64,000 nucleotides of DNA from Pseudomonas sp. PIC25 (GCF_002286785.1 NZ_MUJY01000162.1:1-64000), one strand, 5' to 3'. Counted from the first letter of the stretch, positions 44,880 to 55,368 are shown. Notes: generated by a model not told the origin, from the sequence alone. Numbers and translations are program-made.

Positions 44880-46163
44880 ATGGCGCACACGCCCTACCCC
44901 CTTTCCTACTATGCCGCCTCAGCCAATCCAGCCCCGGTCCGCCCGGCACTCGAAGGCGAGCGCGACGCTGATATCTGCGTTATTGGCGCCGGCTACACTG
45001 GACTCTCCACGGCCCTCTTCCTTCTCGAAAGCGGCTTCAAGGTTTGCATCGTCGAAGCAGCCAAAGTGGGCTTCGGGGCTTCAGGTCGGAATGGCGGGCA
45101 GATCGTCAACAGCTATAGCCGGGACATCGATGTCATCGAGCGTAGCGTCGGCCCCCGTCAAGCCCAGCTACTGGGCCAAATGGCCTTCGAAGGCGGCCGG
45201 ATCATTCGCGAGCGCATCGCCAAGTACGGTATTCAATGCGACCTGAAGGACGGTGGTGTATTCGCCGCATTCACCGCCAGGCAGATGGGGCACCTGGAAG
45301 CCCAGAAAGAGCTCTGGGAACGCTATGGGCACAACCAGTTGGAGTTGCTGGATGCCAAGGGCATCCGCGATGTCGTGGCGACCGACAATTACGTTGGTGG
45401 GATGCTGGACATGAGCGGCGGGCATATTCACCCGCTCAATCTGGCACTGGGTGAAGCGGCTGCCGTGGAATCGCTTGGCGGCACCATCTACGAACAGTCG
45501 CCGGCGGTCCGCATCGAGCGTGGCGCCACCCCGATCGTTCACACTCCGCAAGGAAGGGTCAGGGCCAAGTTCGTCGTGGTAGCGGGCAATGCCTACCTTG
45601 GAAACCTGATTCCCGAACTGGCAGCCAAGTCCATGCCTTGCGGAACTCAGGTCATCACCACCGAACCGCTTGGTGAAGACCTGGCCCACAGTCTTCTACC
45701 ACAGGACTACTGCGTGGAAGACTGTAATTACCTGCTGGATTACTACCGTCTTTCCGGCGATAAACGCCTGATCTATGGAGGCGGAGTGGTCTATGGAGCA
45801 CGCGACCCGGCCAACATCGAAGCGATCATCCGCCCGAAGATGTTGAAGACGTTCCCGCAATTGAAGAATGTAAAGATCGAGTTCGCCTGGACCGGCAACT
45901 TCCTGCTCACCCTGTCTCGCCTACCCCAAGTAGGAAGGCTGGGCGACAACATCTACTACTCGCAAGGCTGCAGTGGCCATGGCGTGACCTATACCCACCT
46001 GGCCGGCAAGGTGCTGGCAGAAAGCCTGAGGGGTCAGGCCGAACGGTTCGATGCCTTCGCCAGCCTGCCGCACTACCCCTTTCCGGGAGGCCAGCTGTTC
46101 CGGGTCCCCTTCACCGCACTTGGCGCCTGGTACTACAGCCTGCGTGACCGCCTGGGAGTATGA
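44880..46163 (+). CDS. FAD-dependent gamma-glutamylputrescine-type oxidase (PuuB/PauB family)
   Basis: A 427-residue flavoprotein of the DAO family. The dinucleotide-binding fold is CVIGAGYTGLSTALFLLESG (residues about 33-52) with E at the end of the second strand (VEAAKVGFGASGRNGGQIVN). C-terminal SQGCSGHGVTYTHLAGKVLA is the FAD-covering block. Members oxidise gamma-glutamylated polyamines in putrescine catabolism; the neighbouring genes fit P. aeruginosa pauB3. It has its own promoter region upstream and a terminator shared with the convergent gene. Confidence 0.8.
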   Translation: MAHTPYPLSYYAASANPAPVRPALEGERDADICVIGAGYTGLSTALFLLESGFKVCIVEAAKVGFGASGRNGGQIVNSYSRDIDVIERSVGPRQAQLLGQMAFEGGRIIRERIAKYGIQCDLKDGGVFAAFTARQMGHLEAQKELWERYGHNQLELLDAKGIRDVVATDNYVGGMLDMSGGHIHPLNLALGEAAAVESLGGTIYEQSPAVRIERGATPIVHTPQGRVRAKFVVVAGNAYLGNLIPELAAKSMPCGTQVITTEPLGEDLAHSLLPQDYCVEDCNYLLDYYRLSGDKRLIYGGGVVYGARDPANIEAIIRPKMLKTFPQLKNVKIEFAWTGNFLLTLSRLPQVGRLGDNIYYSQGCSGHGVTYTHLAGKVLAESLRGQAERFDAFASLPHYPFPGGQLFRVPFTALGAWYYSLRDRLGV

Positions 46164-46171
46164 CCCGAAAA

Positions 46172-46193
46172 AACGGCGCCTTTCGGCGCCGTT
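46172..46193. terminator. Bidirectional terminator
   Basis: AACGGCGCC and GGCGCCGTT form a perfect nine-base stem with a four-base loop between the convergent oxidase and PA2778-type genes. Confidence 0.85.
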
Positions 46194-46202
46194 GTTCTTT
46201 CG

Positions 46203-47159
46203 TCAGGAACCAGGACAAGGCGGCGGCACTGCGCACTGGGCACCCGTTTCGACTGACTGACCAAGAGCCGCCGAAAAGCGCGGGTCTTGAGGAGCCAGAC
46301 GCTGTGCACAGGCCCGCGAGACCCGGGCATCCGACTGGCAGCCACGCTCCGCCAGTACCTCGGAAAGGTTGAACCAGCCGGCGGCGAAATCGGGCGCCCG
46401 CTTAACGCTCTCGCGCAATGCCTGCTCTGCTCCGTAGCGATCGCCCCCCGCATGCAGCCCATTGGCCAAGGCGAACCAGCCGACCGACTCGTCAGGCCAA
46501 CGCTCGACAGCCATCCGATAGGCTTTCAGAGCTACCTGGCGACGACCGGTTTCTTCCAGATCGCTGGCCGCCTTCAGCCAGGGGCGCAATTCGGCGGTCG
46601 CCGGCAGCCGATCCGGTGGCAATGTCAGCACCGCCCAACGGCCGCCACGCGCCCAGGTGTTGTCGAAGCTCCTGAAACTGGTAATCCAGCGCCGCGTGGT
46701 GCCGGATCGCAAGGTCAGGGTCTTTTCGCGGCGGTCATACCCCACCAACACCGCGAAATGCCATTGTGGCCACCAATCGTAGGCCAAATTCTGAAACACC
46801 AGCACCGGATTCCCGGCTGCAACTTCTGCCAGCAGATTCTCCAGACGGGGCTCGACCGGGTAAACGAGCAGGTCGTGAGCACGCGCCGCCGCCACCATCT
46901 CGATTTGCAGGCTGCCTTCACGACCGGGAATGTAGACCTTGTCCTTCAGCAGACCCGGACTGGTTACGATCCCACGCTGATTCAGCATGGTGGCCAATGC
47001 CGCAGGCCCACATTGGTAAGCGCTCTGCGGGAAGAACGGCACATCGGTCAGTTCGACCCGCTCGGGCAGTCGCGAAGCCTCCGGTGGTAACACCGGAGAC
47101 CTCGCACATGCTCCCAAGAGCGCTATCAATAACAGAAGGAAGAAATGTCCGTATTTCAC
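46203..47159 (-). CDS. PA2778-family C39-like cysteine peptidase lipoprotein with TPR tail
   Basis: About 318 residues from GTG 47,159, which overlaps the stop of the upstream gene (GTGA) and gives a clean lipoprotein signal (KYGHFFLLLLIALLGACARS); GTG 47,171 is also possible. VPFFPQSAYQCGPAALATML holds the C39-type catalytic cysteine and QWHFAVLVGYDR the histidine. C-terminal residues 200-290 are TPR-like (AVERWPDESVGWFALANGLH, KRAPDFAAGWFNLSEVLAER). Partner of the PA2779-type protein upstream. Substrate unknown. Confidence 0.8.
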   Translation of the reverse strand: MKYGHFFLLLLIALLGACARSPVLPPEASRLPERVELTDVPFFPQSAYQCGPAALATMLNQRGIVTSPGLLKDKVYIPGREGSLQIEMVAAARAHDLLVYPVEPRLENLLAEVAAGNPVLVFQNLAYDWWPQWHFAVLVGYDRREKTLTLRSGTTRRWITSFRSFDNTWARGGRWAVLTLPPDRLPATAELRPWLKAASDLEETGRRQVALKAYRMAVERWPDESVGWFALANGLHAGGDRYGAEQALRESVKRAPDFAAGWFNLSEVLAERGCQSDARVSRACAQRLAPQDPRFSAALGQSVETGAQCAVPPPCPGS

Positions 47160-47557
47160 CGGTTGATGCACTTCACGAAGCTGAAGATATCGGTCGCGCA
47201 GAGCAGGTCGGTGATGATGAAGATCACCAGGAACAGCACGATGATGCCCACCACACCGGCACCAGCGGGCGCCTGGTCAAGCTGTTGATTGAACTGAGCC
47301 AATTCGGCGGGCGTCAGGCTGTTGATGCGCTGTTCCACTTGTTCCTTCTGGATACCAAGGGACTCGAGCTTCTTCTTCACATCCTGGTCGTCCAGCATGG
47401 TCAGAAGTTGCTGGCGATCGACTTGCAACTGCTGCTCGGCCAATACCTCTGGAGTGCCGACCATGGCTGCTTGCGCGACAGGGACCTGTACCACGAACAG
47501 GAAATGCAGGGCGGCCAGGACGGCAGCCCAACGACGTAGGAGCGAGGAGGAAATCAT
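47156..47557 (-). CDS. PA2779-family secreted/membrane protein
   Basis: A 133-residue protein: signal-like N-terminus (LLRRWAAVLAALHFLFVVQV, cleavage near AQA), a helical middle (LEQRINSLTPAELAQF-like repeats) and a C-terminal hydrophobic helix (GVVGIIVLFLVIFIITDLL). This architecture is that of the PA2779/DUF6627 family, always coupled with a PA2778-type cysteine peptidase, which may process it. The genes overlap here. Confidence 0.8.
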   Translation of the reverse strand: MISSSLLRRWAAVLAALHFLFVVQVPVAQAAMVGTPEVLAEQQLQVDRQQLLTMLDDQDVKKKLESLGIQKEQVEQRINSLTPAELAQFNQQLDQAPAGAGVVGIIVLFLVIFIITDLLCATDIFSFVKCINR

Positions 47558-47678
47558 AGGGGTACTCCTGTTTTTCTTTTTGATGGTCTTTTGACCCCGA
47601 AATGCCAGCAGGGCCTCCTAAGAATAGACGACTCCGCTGCGGCTAAGTTCCTGGCCGTGGCCCTCTGCGCAAAGCGCT

Positions 47679-49055
47679 TCAGCGCAACAGAAGATGCACG
47701 CCCAGGCCGACGACCGCACAGATCAGCAACACCTCGATAACCGTCCGCTTGTAGCGAAACAGAGCTACCGCGGCACCCAAGGCAATCACTGCCGAAGGCC
47801 AATCGAATACTCCAGCGAACCCCTCTGGCCACAACACGTGGTAGCCGAAGAACACAGCGAGGTTCAGGATGACACCCACGACGGCGGCAGTGATGGCAGT
47901 GAGAGGAGCCGTGAACTTCAACTCGTTGTGGGTCGACTCCACGACCGGCCCGCCGAGAAAAATGAAGAGGAACGAAGGCAGGAAGGTGAACCAAGTGACC
48001 AGCGTCGCCGCCAGGGCACCCGCCAGGAACGCTGAATCCGGCCCGAGAACCTGCTGTACGTACCCCCCCACGAAACCTACGAAGGCGACCACCATGATCA
48101 GCGGGCCCGGCGTCGTCTCCCCCAGCGCCAGTCCGTCGATCATCTGCGTCGGCGTCAGCCAGCCGTAGTAACCGACCGCCCCCTGATAGACATAGGGCAA
48201 TACCGCATAGGCACCGCCGAAAGTCAGCAGGGCCGCCTTGGTAAAGAACCACCCCATCTGCGTGTAGGTACCTTCCCAGCCCTGGGTGGCCACGAGCAGC
48301 CCCATCGGTAACAACCACAAGGCTGCTCCGATCATGGCAAGCGACATCAGCCGGGACCAGCGAAAACGCGCATGCTCCGGCGTCGGCGTGTGATCGTCGA
48401 TCAACGCGGGGCCGAAGGTCTTATCTCCCGCCCCATGTCCACCTCCGGTCACAAAATACTGCGGCGACACCCGCCCCCCAATATATCCAATGACCGCAGC
48501 GCCCAGCACGATCAACGGAAACGGCACATTCAATGCGAATATCGCCACGAACGCCGCAGCGGCGATCGCCCACAGCCAGTTGTTCTTCAACGCACGTGAA
48601 CCGATGCGGTGAGCGGCCTGCACCACGATGGCAGTGACGGCGGGCTTGATCCCGTAGAACAGTCCGGCCACCACCGGCACATCTCCAAAGGCGATGTAGA
48701 TCCAGGACAGGGCAATGAGGATGAACAACGAAGGCAGCACAAACAGTACGCCAGCCACCACGCCGCCCCAGGAGCGATGCAGCAGCCAGCCGATGTAGGT
48801 CGCCAGTTGCTGGGCTTCCGGCCCAGGCAGCAACATGCAGTAATTCAAGGCATGGAGGAAGCGCCGCTCCGATATCCAACGCCGCCTTTCGACCAACTCC
48901 TGGTGCATGATCGCGATCTGCCCCGCCGGCCCGCCAAAACTGATGAAGCCCAGCTTCAACCAGAACAGAAAGGCCTCGAAGAGGCTGACGTGACGGGGCG
49001 GTTCGCTCAAAGCATCGACGGTGGGCGTCGGGGAATCGCTCATTGAATCATCCAT
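47679..49055 (-). CDS. chrA: Chromate efflux transporter
   Basis: A 458-residue two-domain CHR transporter from ATG 49,055 (ATG 49,043 is also possible). Domain 1: FISFGGPAGQIAIMHQELVE, LNYCMLLPGPEAQQLATYIG; domain 2: LLTFGGAYAVLPYVYQGAVG and LALGETTPGPLIMVVAFVGF. About ten hydrophobic helices. Exports chromate from the cytoplasm. Stands alone without chrB. Long-chain type, normal length. Confidence 0.92.
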   Translation of the reverse strand: MDDSMSDSPTPTVDALSEPPRHVSLFEAFLFWLKLGFISFGGPAGQIAIMHQELVERRRWISERRFLHALNYCMLLPGPEAQQLATYIGWLLHRSWGGVVAGVLFVLPSLFILIALSWIYIAFGDVPVVAGLFYGIKPAVTAIVVQAAHRIGSRALKNNWLWAIAAAAFVAIFALNVPFPLIVLGAAVIGYIGGRVSPQYFVTGGGHGAGDKTFGPALIDDHTPTPEHARFRWSRLMSLAMIGAALWLLPMGLLVATQGWEGTYTQMGWFFTKAALLTFGGAYAVLPYVYQGAVGYYGWLTPTQMIDGLALGETTPGPLIMVVAFVGFVGGYVQQVLGPDSAFLAGALAATLVTWFTFLPSFLFIFLGGPVVESTHNELKFTAPLTAITAAVVGVILNLAVFFGYHVLWPEGFAGVFDWPSAVIALGAAVALFRYKRTVIEVLLICAVVGLGVHLLLR

Positions 49056-49319
49056 TTGCGCAAAGTGAGCCAGCGTGGGCAATGGTCCAAGCCATCGCAC
49101 CGCAGAAAGGAACCGAGAATAACGCTTCCGCGCTGCGAATCGATGACTGCGCGGCTGGTCATCTTACGGTTTTCCCCCGCAGGCAAGAACACCTCGTACG
49201 TCATGCAGAAGAGCTGCAAAAGCTCATCGAAACGCCAAGAAAGCCAGAACCCTTGCGACGCCGAAGCACCGTGCCCCGACCGGCTCGGGGCGGCATCCCT
49301 GCCCCAACCTACCCGAGCA

Positions 49320-50966
49320 TCAACGCGGGATGAGAGCCCATTGCTGATTGCTCTTGCCGGCGTATTTCCAAAGCTGCACCAGAGCCCCGTCAGCCTTAGA
49401 GGCATCCTTGATCGCGAGACAAGAGCCCGGCGCATGCACCGGACAGAGTCGGACAGATCGATTGCTCACCGAGGTCACCCGCCATATCTGGTTCTTGCCG
49501 CCGAAGTAGTTCCATAAATGAACCTTGGTGCCATCATTCACCGCTCCATCGGCCACATCCAAGGTCCGACCACTAGGTACCCCGGTGATCCGATAGCGAT
49601 CATCGCCCAAATGCTGGAAACGCCACTTCTGGTTTTCGCCTCGATTGAACTTCCACTGGATGATAGACGTGCCATTCTCGCTCCCACCCTGCGCAGCATC
49701 CATCAACAGGCCACTGTTTAGAGAAGCGACACCGTAGATGCCATTTTCTACCGGGCCGGTAACGGTGTACGTCAGAGTACCGAAGCCCAACTGGTCGTAA
49801 CCGCCGGAGCTGTTGCCATAATCACCCCCGCCGCCCTCTATACCGATCCTGGCCACCATTTCAGTGACATTGGGCGCCTTGAGCCCCATGCGCTTCACGT
49901 AATGGTTGTAAACCGCTGCCCAGACGGGGCGATCCTGACCACGCGCCACCGGAGAGACTTCCGTGTGCAAGCCATGGCTGCGATTGTAGTAAGGCTTAAA
50001 CGGAACATCTTTCAGAAGGTTGTAGGCGGCCACATACTCGGCGCCCTTGAGAAAACGGTTATCGTCGTAGCCATACAAGTCATCGCCCTGGTTCCAGGCC
50101 ATTTCGCAAATGGCCGCCATCAGACCGATGCCCATCACCGAATGCCCCTGATCCCGGCCAGACTCCTGCCATTGTCCTAAACCATTGGGGTGGATGTACC
50201 AGACGGCATTCTTGACCGCCCCGCTCCCATCCCCATGCTTGAAATATTCGACAGCCTCATCGTAGATATCGCGTCGATCGGTCAATACACCGATAGCCAT
50301 CATTGAGGCCATGCTGGCAAGGTCCCAGTTAGCCCAATAATGTTCAGGCCTGGTCCAGTTATGGACTGTCAGCATTCGCTGATTCCATGGATAGAAAACA
50401 TCAAGCAGCATTTTTTTGAAGCGCTCGAAGTCTTTCGATGCCCACCCCGGGTAGGTGCGCATGATCTCGGCAGCATTGGCGAGCTGATAGCCCTGAACTC
50501 CCGCCACCAGGAATCGATCCGACGTTCCCTGCAGGGAACCCATACCTTTCTTCAGCGCTTTCGACCAAGCGTTCAGAATTTCCACTGCTTTATCGGCGTG
50601 CCGGCTATCGCCCGTGATCTTCCAGCGCAATGCGTTGGCGTAGGCCGCCGCGGCGTCACGGTAGATCAGCGGATAATTCTGACCATGCACGCCATCGTTA
50701 CCGCGGTAAACGATTTCCACGGGCCTTGGTTTCCACCCCAGGGATGCATGAGGGTTCTTGGTCAGCCGCTCGAAACCGGCTGCCCAAGGTTGCGCTCCTT
50801 TACCAACCTTTACCCGCATGCGTTCGAAATCCACTTCCGAATGCAGGAGTCCAGGATGAACGAACTTCGCCGGAGCAGCCTGGGCATGCCATGCGGAAAT
50901 GCAGCACGCCAGCATGAAAGAGCCGCACAGCAGCCCATGCCGAAGTGCCTGGGGTGATAATCTCAT
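49320..50966 (-). CDS. Secreted alginate-lyase-family protein with a ricin-type lectin domain
   Basis: A 548-residue secreted protein. Signal peptide about 30 residues (ending HAQA). Residues 50-370 follow the alginate lyase (PF05426, PL5-like) alpha/alpha plan: HNWTRPEHYWANWDLASMAS, GLGQWQESGRDQGHSVMGIG (the W-Q-E-S-G-R-D-Q block with catalytic-type residues). Residues 410-548 are a ricin-B-type lectin: NGTSIIQWKFNRGENQKWRF, GTKVHLWNYFGGKNQIWRV, GALVQLWKYAGKSNQQWALI, each ending in the QxW motif. Lyase plus carbohydrate-binding suggests degradation of polymannuronate or a related polymer. Confidence 0.8.
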   Translation of the reverse strand: MRLSPQALRHGLLCGSFMLACCISAWHAQAAPAKFVHPGLLHSEVDFERMRVKVGKGAQPWAAGFERLTKNPHASLGWKPRPVEIVYRGNDGVHGQNYPLIYRDAAAAYANALRWKITGDSRHADKAVEILNAWSKALKKGMGSLQGTSDRFLVAGVQGYQLANAAEIMRTYPGWASKDFERFKKMLLDVFYPWNQRMLTVHNWTRPEHYWANWDLASMASMMAIGVLTDRRDIYDEAVEYFKHGDGSGAVKNAVWYIHPNGLGQWQESGRDQGHSVMGIGLMAAICEMAWNQGDDLYGYDDNRFLKGAEYVAAYNLLKDVPFKPYYNRSHGLHTEVSPVARGQDRPVWAAVYNHYVKRMGLKAPNVTEMVARIGIEGGGGDYGNSSGGYDQLGFGTLTYTVTGPVENGIYGVASLNSGLLMDAAQGGSENGTSIIQWKFNRGENQKWRFQHLGDDRYRITGVPSGRTLDVADGAVNDGTKVHLWNYFGGKNQIWRVTSVSNRSVRLCPVHAPGSCLAIKDASKADGALVQLWKYAGKSNQQWALIPR

Positions 50967-51338
50967 TGGGTTTCCTCTCGATTCTGTGCCTGGCCTCCCC
51001 TGTATGGGTAGACTTCAGACCGGATGACAGAAAGCAATGCCAAGAGCACGCTGTGCGCCAGCTTTGGCCAGATCGGCACGACATTGATGTGAGAAGACTG
51101 GCAAAACGCCGCAATACATTTCTAGCCCCAGACCTCGTCTGAAATTTCGCGAACAACCTCCCTCTATCAATGCCAACTCCCAATGCCCATATCTCTCATG
51201 GTAATCACATGAGCGACGACAGCGAGTGAACAGCATCAAGATGATCCCGGTCGTCCTACCGCCCCTTCTCCAGCCTCTTTGCGGTAGACTGCGCGCCCTC
51301 GGCAGCACCGATAACATGCCGCTGCCTGAACCAGACGA
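50967..51338. other. Intergenic region between lyase-lectin gene and dusA
   Basis: About 370 bases between divergent genes. It holds the promoters of both; no RNA gene or repeat recognised. Confidence 0.6.
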
Positions 51339-52364
51339 ATGCCGATCGAACAAATGACCGCCCACCCCTTCTTCCCATCGCGCGCCCAGCCCTGCGAGCC
51401 GTCCCGTCGCTTCTCGGTGGCCCCGATGATGGATTGGACGGATCGTCACTGCCGTTTCTTCCTGCGTCAGTTATCCCGGCACACGCTGCTCTATACCGAG
51501 ATGGTCACCACCGGCGCCCTGCTGCATGGCGACCGCGAACGCTTCCTGCGCCATGACGAAGCCGAGCACCCGCTAGCCCTGCAACTGGGCGGCAGCGTGC
51601 CGGAGGAATTGGCGGCCTGTGCTCGATTGGCGGAAACGGCCGGCTACGACGAGGTCAACCTGAACGTCGGCTGCCCCAGCGATCGGGTCCAGCACAACAT
51701 GATCGGCGCCTGCCTGATGGCACATCCGGGGCTGGTCGCCGATTGCGTGAAAGCCATGCGCGATGCCGTGTCGATCCCGGTCACGGTGAAGCACCGCATC
51801 GGGATCGATGGCCGCGACAGCTATGCCGAGCTGTGCGACTTCGTGGGACAAGTACGCGAAGCCGGTTGCCACAGTTTTACCGTCCATGCCCGCATCGCGA
51901 TTCTTGCCGGCCTGTCGCCAAAAGAGAACCGCGAGATCCCACCGTTGCGCTACGAGATCGCGGCGCAGCTCAAACGAGACTTCCCGGACCTGGAAATCAT
52001 CCTCAACGGTGGGATCAAGACACTGGATGAGTGCCGGACGCATCTGGAGACCTTCGATGGCGTGATGCTCGGCCGTGAGGCCTATCACAACCCCTACCTG
52101 CTCGCCCAAGTGGACAACGCACTGTTCGGCACCGATACACCCGTGATCGGTCGTGCCGAGGCATTGCGCCGCCTGCTTCCATACATCGAAGCGCACCTCG
52201 CCGAGGGAGGCGCCATGCATCACATCACCCGCCATATTCTCGGTCTGGCCCAAGGCTTTCCCGGAGCACGGCGCTTCCGCCAGTTGCTCTCGGTGGATGT
52301 TCACAAGGCAGCCGATCCGCTCGCCCTGCTCGACCGGGCCAGCGCACTCCTCGAAGGGCGCTGA
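51339..52364 (+). CDS. dusA: tRNA-dihydrouridine(20/20a) synthase
   Basis: A 341-residue FMN enzyme (ATG 51,354 is an alternative start). [20 protein letters not shown] opens the barrel; [20 protein letters not shown] carries the catalytic cysteine; [20 protein letters not shown] and [11 protein letters not shown] are FMN-binding parts. DusA reduces U20/U20a in tRNA with NADPH. Upstream of tal as in P. aeruginosa. Confidence 0.95.
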   Translation: MPIEQMTAHPFFPSRAQPCEPSRRFSVAPMMDWTDRHCRFFLRQLSRHTLLYTEMVTTGALLHGDRERFLRHDEAEHPLALQLGGSVPEELAACARLAETAGYDEVNLNVGCPSDRVQHNMIGACLMAHPGLVADCVKAMRDAVSIPVTVKHRIGIDGRDSYAELCDFVGQVREAGCHSFTVHARIAILAGLSPKENREIPPLRYEIAAQLKRDFPDLEIILNGGIKTLDECRTHLETFDGVMLGREAYHNPYLLAQVDNALFGTDTPVIGRAEALRRLLPYIEAHLAEGGAMHHITRHILGLAQGFPGARRFRQLLSVDVHKAADPLALLDRASALLEGR

Positions 52365-52506
52365 AAGCGGCGGAACGACAGTCGCCTCCGACGATCAAAG
52401 CTCTGTTTTCACCAAGCCTCGCCCGGCCCGGTTCGATAGTGCCGCCCCGTTGAGCCTGCGGAAGCGCTCGGGTAAGGTCATAGCAAACCCACAGGACAGA
52501 GCCTCC

Positions 52507-53433
52507 ATGATTTCCAAGCTGGAACAACTCAAGCAGTACACCACGGTGGTCGCCGATACCGGCGACCTGGACGCCATCACCCGTCTCAAGCCGGTCGATG
52601 CCACCACCAACCCTTCTCTGCTGTTCAAGGCCGCCGCGCTGCCGCGCTACGGCCAGTTACTGGACGATGCCGTGAGCGGTTGCGACGGCGACCTGGGCCT
52701 GGCCTGCGACCGTTTCGCCGTCGCCGTCGGCCAGGAAATCCTCAAGGAGATTCCGGGGCGTATTTCCACCGAGGTGGATGCGCGCCTGTCCTTCGACACC
52801 CAAGCCACGCTGCGCCGCGCGGAACGTCTGATCGGCCTCTACGAGAAGGCAGGGATCGGTCCGGAACGTGTGCTGATCAAGATCGCCTCCACGTGGGAAG
52901 GCATCCGTGCCGCGGAACAATTGGAAAAGGCAGGCATCCAGACCAACCTCACCCTGCTGTTCTCCTTCGCCCAGGCCGCCGCCTGCGCCGACGCCGGTGT
53001 CTTCCTGATCTCGCCGTTCGTGGGCCGGATCTATGACTGGTACAAGAAGGCCGAAGGGCGCGATTTCGTCGGCGCCGAAGACCCTGGCGTGCGATCGGTA
53101 ACTCGTATCTATCACTACTACAAGGCTAACGGCTACGACACCGTGGTGATGGGCGCCAGCTTCCGAAATATCGGCCAGATCGAACAGTTGGCCGGCTGCG
53201 ACCGCCTGACCATCAGCCCCGAGCTGCTCCAGCAACTGGCCGACGACCAAGGCCCGCTGACTCGCATGCTGGCCGGCAAAGGTCCGGGCGAGTCCCGTCA
53301 GAACCTGGATGAAAGCGGCTTCCGCTGGGCCTTGAACGAAGATCCAATGGCCACCGAAAAGCTGGCCGAAGGCATCCGCCTGTTCGCCCGCGACCAGGAA
53401 AAGCTCGAAGCCCTGCTGAAAAGCAAAGCCTGA
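52507..53433 (+). CDS. tal: Transaldolase
   Basis: A 308-residue class I transaldolase. [20 protein letters not shown] opens the barrel; [20 protein letters not shown] contains the Schiff-base lysine (K125); [13 protein letters not shown] is the C-terminal conserved block. Interconverts sedoheptulose-7-P/GAP and fructose-6-P/erythrose-4-P. A terminator follows at 53,443. Confidence 0.95.
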   Translation: MISKLEQLKQYTTVVADTGDLDAITRLKPVDATTNPSLLFKAAALPRYGQLLDDAVSGCDGDLGLACDRFAVAVGQEILKEIPGRISTEVDARLSFDTQATLRRAERLIGLYEKAGIGPERVLIKIASTWEGIRAAEQLEKAGIQTNLTLLFSFAQAAACADAGVFLISPFVGRIYDWYKKAEGRDFVGAEDPGVRSVTRIYHYYKANGYDTVVMGASFRNIGQIEQLAGCDRLTISPELLQQLADDQGPLTRMLAGKGPGESRQNLDESGFRWALNEDPMATEKLAEGIRLFARDQEKLEALLKSKA

Positions 53434-53442
53434 TATGCAAAA

Positions 53443-53470
53443 CGGGCGATACCCGCAGAGGTATCGCCCG
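53443..53470. terminator. Bidirectional terminator between tal and rssC
   Basis: CGGGCGATACC and GGTATCGCCCG with a six-base loop, A-run before and T-run after. Confidence 0.9.
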
Positions 53471-53489
53471 CTTTCATGGACGGGAAGGA

Positions 53490-53972
53490 TCAGTGGCGTT
53501 CGAGCGCGCTGACCAGATCGTGGAACGCTTCGCGGTTGGATTCGTTCAGTCCCATGAGAATCCGGTGCGCTTCCAGCACCTTGGCCTTCACCACTTCCTC
53601 GGATTGATCCTGCGACGGCAGGTCGGACAGGCACTCTGGACGCGGCAGCGGCCGATCGACGATGTTGAACACCTGATCGAAGCCCATTGATTGCAATAAA
53701 CGAGTGATGTCCGGATGGGTGGTCACCACGGTGGGCAGCAGGCCGACCTTCTGGCGCGACAGGATCGACAGCTTCGCCAGCAAGCCCAGGGTCGTGCTGT
53801 CGATGCTGCGCGTCTCGGTAAGATCGATGATGATCGCCGAGAAGTTCAGCGCACTGAAGATTTTCTCGATGGTCGCATCCAGCGCCGAACACAGCGTCAG
53901 GCGGATTTCACCGACGAACTTGAGGACGAAGGTGCCTTCCTGCTCGGCAAACTGGATTTTACCAGTACTCAT
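53490..53972 (-). CDS. rssC: STAS-domain anti-sigma-factor antagonist (RssC-like)
   Basis: A 160-residue protein. The STAS phosphorylation site region IDLTETRSIDSTTLGLLAKL (Ser in DST) is intact, and EGTFVLKFVGEIRLTLCSAL opens the domain. The C-terminal 60 residues are an extra helical tail. It overlaps the rssB gene by 4 bases; in P. aeruginosa the pair modulates RpoS via RssB. Name by neighbourhood and recalled homology. Confidence 0.75.
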   Translation of the reverse strand: MSTGKIQFAEQEGTFVLKFVGEIRLTLCSALDATIEKIFSALNFSAIIIDLTETRSIDSTTLGLLAKLSILSRQKVGLLPTVVTTHPDITRLLQSMGFDQVFNIVDRPLPRPECLSDLPSQDQSEEVVKAKVLEAHRILMGLNESNREAFHDLVSALERH

Positions 53973-55156
53973 GCAAGGTTCCTGCTCAACACCAGCAAGG
54001 CGATATCATCCGGCATCTCGCCCAATTTGGCCAACCCGAACACCTGACGCAGACCATCCAGGCTGCCGCCCGCCGTACTCACCAGCTGCGGCAAGACGGC
54101 CTCCTTTTCTTTGAGCGTTTCGCCCGGCAAAAGGTCCAGGATGCCATCCGATAGCAAGGTCAGGCTGAAGGACTCGGGCAATTCCAGCTCGTAGTCGGCA
54201 TAGACCGCCTCTTCGAACAACCCCACCGGCAAGCCGCGGCCCTCCAGATAGCGCGCTTCACCCTGACTATAGAGCACCGGCAACGGCAGATGCCCGCCGA
54301 TGCTGTAGGTCAGACGGCCGGTCTGCTCATCGATCACCCCACCGAGCATTGTCACGTGTTTGCCCAGCTTGCAGTTGATCAGGCCGCGGTTGATATGCCC
54401 CAGCACCTCGGATGGTTTGAATTCCGGCAAGGTGCCATTGCGGCGGGACTCGAACAGCAACCGCGTGGTCATGAACTTCAGCAGAACGGTGACGAACGCG
54501 GACGACGCCCCATGTCCAGAAACGTCGGCCAGGTAGAACGCGACCCGGCGCTCATCGACACGGAAATAATCGACGAAGTCGCCGGAAAGGTAGAGTGACG
54601 GAATGATCTGGTGGGCGAACTGCAGATTGCCATCCACCACCCAGGGCGTGGCCGGCAGCATGTTCATCTGCACCTGGCGCCCGGCGTTCTGATCTTCCTG
54701 CAGCAGGTTGAGACTGGCCTGCAGTTCCCGGTTGGCTGCTTCCAGTTTTTCCCGGTAGCGGCGATTTTCCAGACGCAGGCGCGAACGATCGAGAGCCCGG
54801 CGCACCGAGTGTTCGAGCACGGCCAGGTCTTCCAGGGGCTTGATCAGGTAATCGGCGGCGCCGAGGCGCAACGCTTCCACCGCGTCGCTCATCACGCCGG
54901 CACCAGAAACGACGATCACCGGGGTGTCGACCTCTTGCTCGCTGATCCTGCGGATCAGTTCGAGGCCGTCCACCTGCGGCATGCGCAGGTCGCAGATGAC
55001 CAGGTCGGGCTTCGCGCGTTCGAACACTTCCAGCCCTTGCAGGCCGTTGCTCGCTTGAAGAACGCTGAAACCGCTGTCTTCCAGGTAGGCCGCGAGGCTA
55101 GCGCGTACAACCTCGTCGTCATCGATAATCAGCAGCGTGGCACTGGGATTGTGCAT
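53969..55156 (-). CDS. rssB: Response regulator with PP2C phosphatase output (RssB-like)
   Basis: A 395-residue protein. Receiver domain with D56 (PDLVICDLRMPQVDG) and K in DYLIKPLED; residues 120-150 form a helical linker; residues about 175-395 are a PP2C/SpoIIE-type phosphatase (GDFVDYFRVDERRVAFYLAD, VSGHGASSAFVTVLL, ILDLLPGE, GEMPDDIALLVL). It probably dephosphorylates RssC and controls RpoS turnover. Its own start is preceded by a long shared upstream region with the PilZ gene. Confidence 0.8.
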   Translation of the reverse strand: MHNPSATLLIIDDDEVVRASLAAYLEDSGFSVLQASNGLQGLEVFERAKPDLVICDLRMPQVDGLELIRRISEQEVDTPVIVVSGAGVMSDAVEALRLGAADYLIKPLEDLAVLEHSVRRALDRSRLRLENRRYREKLEAANRELQASLNLLQEDQNAGRQVQMNMLPATPWVVDGNLQFAHQIIPSLYLSGDFVDYFRVDERRVAFYLADVSGHGASSAFVTVLLKFMTTRLLFESRRNGTLPEFKPSEVLGHINRGLINCKLGKHVTMLGGVIDEQTGRLTYSIGGHLPLPVLYSQGEARYLEGRGLPVGLFEEAVYADYELELPESFSLTLLSDGILDLLPGETLKEKEAVLPQLVSTAGGSLDGLRQVFGLAKLGEMPDDIALLVLSRNLA

Positions 55157-55368
55157 GGGATACCAGGCAAAACGGCGCCAGGAGGTTGGCTTTAGCGCCA
55201 GGCCTTGGCCCTGACGCGTACTGGGTTCGCTTCAAGGCGCAGACGGTACTCTCATCCGATCGTCGATTCAAGCCATCGTCCGGTCGTCGCCGGCCGCCTT
55301 TACACTCGAAATCGGCGAGAGTTATAAGAACTTCAGTGGAACTCCCGAAAACAAGAGGACAAGGTCCA

